From positions 26,126,588 to 26,190,587 of the forward strand of contig OX457070.1 of the NCBI GenBank assembly GCA_949752795.1: a DNA stretch of 64,000 bases. The letters run 5' to 3'. Origin of the DNA: Hyperoodon ampullatus (Eukaryota > Chordata > Mammalia > Artiodactyla > Ziphiidae). Positions 60,801 through 64,000 of this stretch are shown here, piece after piece. The notes under the pieces were generated by a model. It was not told the DNA's origin. It made no database searches and saw only the letters and a program-made list of their open reading frames with translations. The position numbers and the translations under genes were made by a program. Position 1 is the stretch's first letter; each line of letters starts with the position of its first letter.

Positions 60801-63499
60801 CTCAGCTTATCAGCACTGTTTGGAAAGGCATCCTACCAAGAGGTGAAATAGATTTATTTGGCAACTAGAGGGAGCTCCAGGCAGTAGCAACAGCAGCAAA
60901 AGACTGCAGTATTTCAGTGCTGTTTGTGAACACCCAGAGCCTTGGGTATCACAGAGGCTCCAGCCAGTGCCTATGCATCTGTATGAGAATCATATGCTGT
61001 CAGGCCCAAAAGGGACTCAGCATTCAGCTAGACCGTTGCTGGGCAGAGCCAAGCCCAGTAAGGAGAGGGTGCTTGCCAGAGGCTGCTTTTCCCACAGCAG
61101 CCCATTTACCATCTAGTCAAGCACTGGCCACATCCCCTTTTCCCTAACTCTCCTTCCAGATGAAACTTCCATAACTTTTCAGGGCGGGGGGTGGGAGGTG
61201 GAGCTAGGAGGGTGGTGAGGAAAGTATGATCCTGTGATGGGCAAAGTGGGGAATGGGTGAAACTCCCCCCACACACACACACTTTACTCCCTAAATTCCC
61301 AACCCAAAAGCTTTTACTCTTTCTGGCGATCTTGGGTAGACGCTGGAGCATTAAAAGCCTGCTGTGCTCCAATCTCTCCTCCCCAACAACTCCTCTCTGC
61401 TAAGGAAAGGATACAGCCTGTCTGGGGGCTTCATTCTTTTTTGAGCTGAGCTATTCTTGAATTAAGAGAGTCCTACAGCCCTAGGATGCCAGATCAACCC
61501 AGCTTCTAATCCTTTGGCTACTTCATCCCTTCACTCTCAGATGTGCTCACCCTCCACCCCCACAGTCCAGTTGACCAGAGACAAAATTATCAATTCAATT
61601 ATCAGTGAATTCCACCCATTTTTCTCCGAGTGGTAAGTGCTTTCATGTGGTTGAGTACCTTGCATCTAATGAACCAATTTGTGGTAAAGGATTCAATACT
61701 ACCTCTTCTAGGAGAGTTAGCATTTTAATAGAGTAGCCTATAGAGGGCAATGTTTAACCCCGTAGTGAGGCTCAAATGATGGACCATCAGGCACTGTAAT
61801 AGGGAAGTGGTAGATACATGGAGACATAAGAAGATGATGACTCTCATTATCTTACTATTTAAGTGACCACACCTTTCACTTATAGGCATGGACCACCTGA
61901 CTTCACTTTCCATGCAGAGTAGGGTAAGAAAGAGCATAAAGTCCCAGATTTCAAGCAACTGGTCCCAAACCACACAACCCGAACAAAGGAAGAAGGGCAG
62001 ACAGGCTGTAGGTGGGTGGTGTCTAACCAGTCCACTCTTGCCCCCTTGAGCAGCATTCCATCAAGTACTATCAGCTTTGTTGTGCCCCACCTTGTCCTCA
62101 TACCCACCTAGGCCTAAAATCACTGATGAGAAAATTGCACCCCAAAGAAGTGACTTAGTAGTGGTGCTGGTACCAGGACCCAGCCTGGTTCTACAACTCC
62201 CAGCTGAGAAGGCCCTCCTATTACTCCCAAGGGAAACTGCTCCATTTATTGGAACTTCCCCTAGGGACTTTGATGGAAAAGAACGTTAGGCCAGAGGTGG
62301 AAAGAATTAAATAAAACAATCAGAAAATCGTCCCAAACCCAGGACCCAAACATAATCGGGTACTAACAGAGAGCTCATTTTCTTTACTTGCTCCTATTTT
62401 TTATCTGGTCCTCAAAATGTTGTTTCCCCAGACTTAGTTCTGAGCCCCCTCCTTCCCCATTTCCACACTCTTCTTGGAGAGCACATTAATTCCTAGGCTT
62501 TCAGCTATCACTGATGCATAGATGACTTCTAAGCCAGCCAGCCCTCATCTCTACTCCAGCTGAAGCCCATGGTTCTGACTAATGAACACCTCCATATGGG
62601 GATGTTCACCACAATTTCAAATACAATCTATCTAAAATCAAATCATCCTTCCATATACCCAGTTTATGCTAATGGCAACCATCATTTGTTTGGTTCCCCA
62701 AAATCACCTAAATAACTACAGTTCTTCTGTGGGATTCATTTTTTACCCCTCTTTCCCCCACATCCAGGCTGTCACTCACACTTACTGGATCTTACTGAAG
62801 TTCTAAAGGGTCTTATCTACTCTAATTCATGGTACATCCTTTCACATACTGTGATTTTCAGTTTGTGAGCCCATCTTAAGTGGGGATTTACCTGGTCAGT
62901 AATATTCTGTAGCCTGGGTTGAGGGTATGTTTCTCCTGAGCAGTTTAGTGCTTGCTTCTGCCAGGCATTCCAGGAATATCAACTGACGAAGACCAATCTT
63001 TATGTTAATTTCTTGGCTTGGGGTTCTTGTACTATGCAGGTGTTGTGAGTTTAAACTCTAACTCAAGTAGTTATAAATTCTCAGAGGCAACTCCCCCTTC
63101 TCCACCCAGGGCCCAGGTCAGGACAGACAAGCAACGTGGGAAGGTATTCCTTCCCCATACTTCCTGGGGTAAGTCACAGCACATCTTGAGCTTACATTTG
63201 TTGGTCTCAGTTCCCTTGTTTTGGTCCAAGTAGATTTCCTTCCCTTTCTTGCAAGCTCAGCTAAGCATTTCAGATGTCTGTTATGTTTTGTGAATCAGTC
63301 CATGCATTCTTTAGCAGGAGGGACTTTGGTTTATTCCACAGTATTGCTGAAAACTAAAGCCAGAAGATATTGATTCCTCTTTTAAAATATTTCCCCCATT
63401 TATCGTTTCTGTTCCTATTGCCAGCACCTCAGTCCATTCCACCCCTTCCACATACACCAAACACTTTGGCTATGACAATCACATAATAGTTGGAAGGAG
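60801..63499. other. Downstream intergenic DNA, nothing recognised
   Basis: About 2.7 kb free of SINE and L1 insertions, with a short (CA)n at 61270-61280. In human and other mammals FBXO41 lies next to EGR4, on this side if the order is conserved, but I see no exon of it inside the window. Confidence 0.5.
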
Positions 63500-63660
63500 C
63501 TTACACGAACATCCTGTCTGACCCCTCATTGTACAGAGTAGGAAACTGAGGCCCAAGAAGTTTGGGATTTTCTTAAGGGGACACAGATGATGAGAGACTG
63601 AAGTGGGCCTTGAACTTGGGCTTTCCAGTTCCAAGACCAGTGCATATCCATATATCCACT
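63500..63660 (-). repeat. MIR, minus strand
   Basis: 'cattgtacagagtaggaaac' with 'ctgaggcccaagaagtttgg' and 'gggccttgaacttgggcttt' follow the reversed MIR. Another weak MIR start lies at 63672-63690 ('actgagcgcctaccatatgt'). The rest to 64000 is unassigned. Confidence 0.75.
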
Positions 63661-64000
63661 TGTTTCACAAGTTTTACTGAGCGCCTACCATATGTTGGGC
63701 CCATGGTTCCCAACTTTTTTACTTTCTAGTGCACCTGAGGAGTTCAATACACACACATCAGTAACAAAGCCTCGCTCAAATCCTGACTCTCACTCTGGAG
63801 AGACAGGGAAGAGTAATAAGAATCTTGATGAGGCAGGATATGGGGGAGAGTTTGACAAAGCAACCCAGAGTGCTACTTCCTCCCTCTTCACCCCAACCTC
63901 TGTGCCCTGTTTGAAACAAGCCTGCACTACACCAAACTGCTTCCTGTGGTCCCTCTGCCTCCATTCTCTCTCCTTCCGTTTCACACTACACAGCACTACT

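Noticed and set aside
60801..64000. First exon of FBXO41, the usual neighbour of EGR4
   Set aside because: No CpG island, F-box-like coding sequence or splice-flanked exon is visible before the window ends. It probably begins beyond 64000.

Overview
The window is nuclear DNA of a mammal, almost certainly a whale or dolphin. The main evidence is about 29 copies of a tRNA-derived CHR-type SINE (head 'cttccctggtgg', B-box-like 'ggttcgtgcc', A-rich tail), together with artiodactyl-type L1 elements. Many of the SINEs are little diverged and have clean target-site duplications (TSDs), so they were active recently in this lineage. All assignments come from reading the sequence; no database was searched.

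There is one confident protein-coding gene, EGR4 (early growth response 4, NGFI-C), on the + strand at the right end. It has a TATA promoter near 57754, coding exon 1 at 58015-58150, a 399-bp intron, coding exon 2 at 58550-59865 and a poly(A) signal at 60367. It lies in a CpG island from about 57.48 to 60.25 kb. The promoter reads as that of an immediate-early gene: a CRE half-site, an ETS site beside a CArG-like box, a second CRE-like site and a TATA box within about 160 bp. The predicted product is a 483-residue nuclear activator with three C2H2 zinc fingers of the EGR type.

From 1 to 50.2 kb the window is gene-free and dense in repeats. It holds a split L2 and several L1 copies, including a nearly full-length dead L1 at 40258-46350. 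It also holds a minus-strand retroviral remnant (LTR, polypurine tract, env-like internal sequence) at about 9.3-11.8 kb, an ERV-L pol remnant at 19.5-20.6 kb, a solo LTR at 38340-38743, an MLT1-type LTR, hAT-like DNA transposons and MIRs. The nesting is clear enough to give a relative order: ancient repeat, then L1 or ERV, then SINE, sometimes with a SINE inside a SINE.

From 50.2 to 64 kb the character changes. Young SINE and L1 insertions almost stop (one old short SINE at 54.8 kb), leaving old MIR, L2 and L1M fragments plus apparently unique DNA. This fits a regulatory domain around EGR4 that tolerates few insertions. I found no new multi-gene system. The observations most worth a second look are the EGR4 start-site question, the stop-free intron with a tandem acceptor, the promoter layout, a possible L1 3' transduction and the insertion-poor domain.
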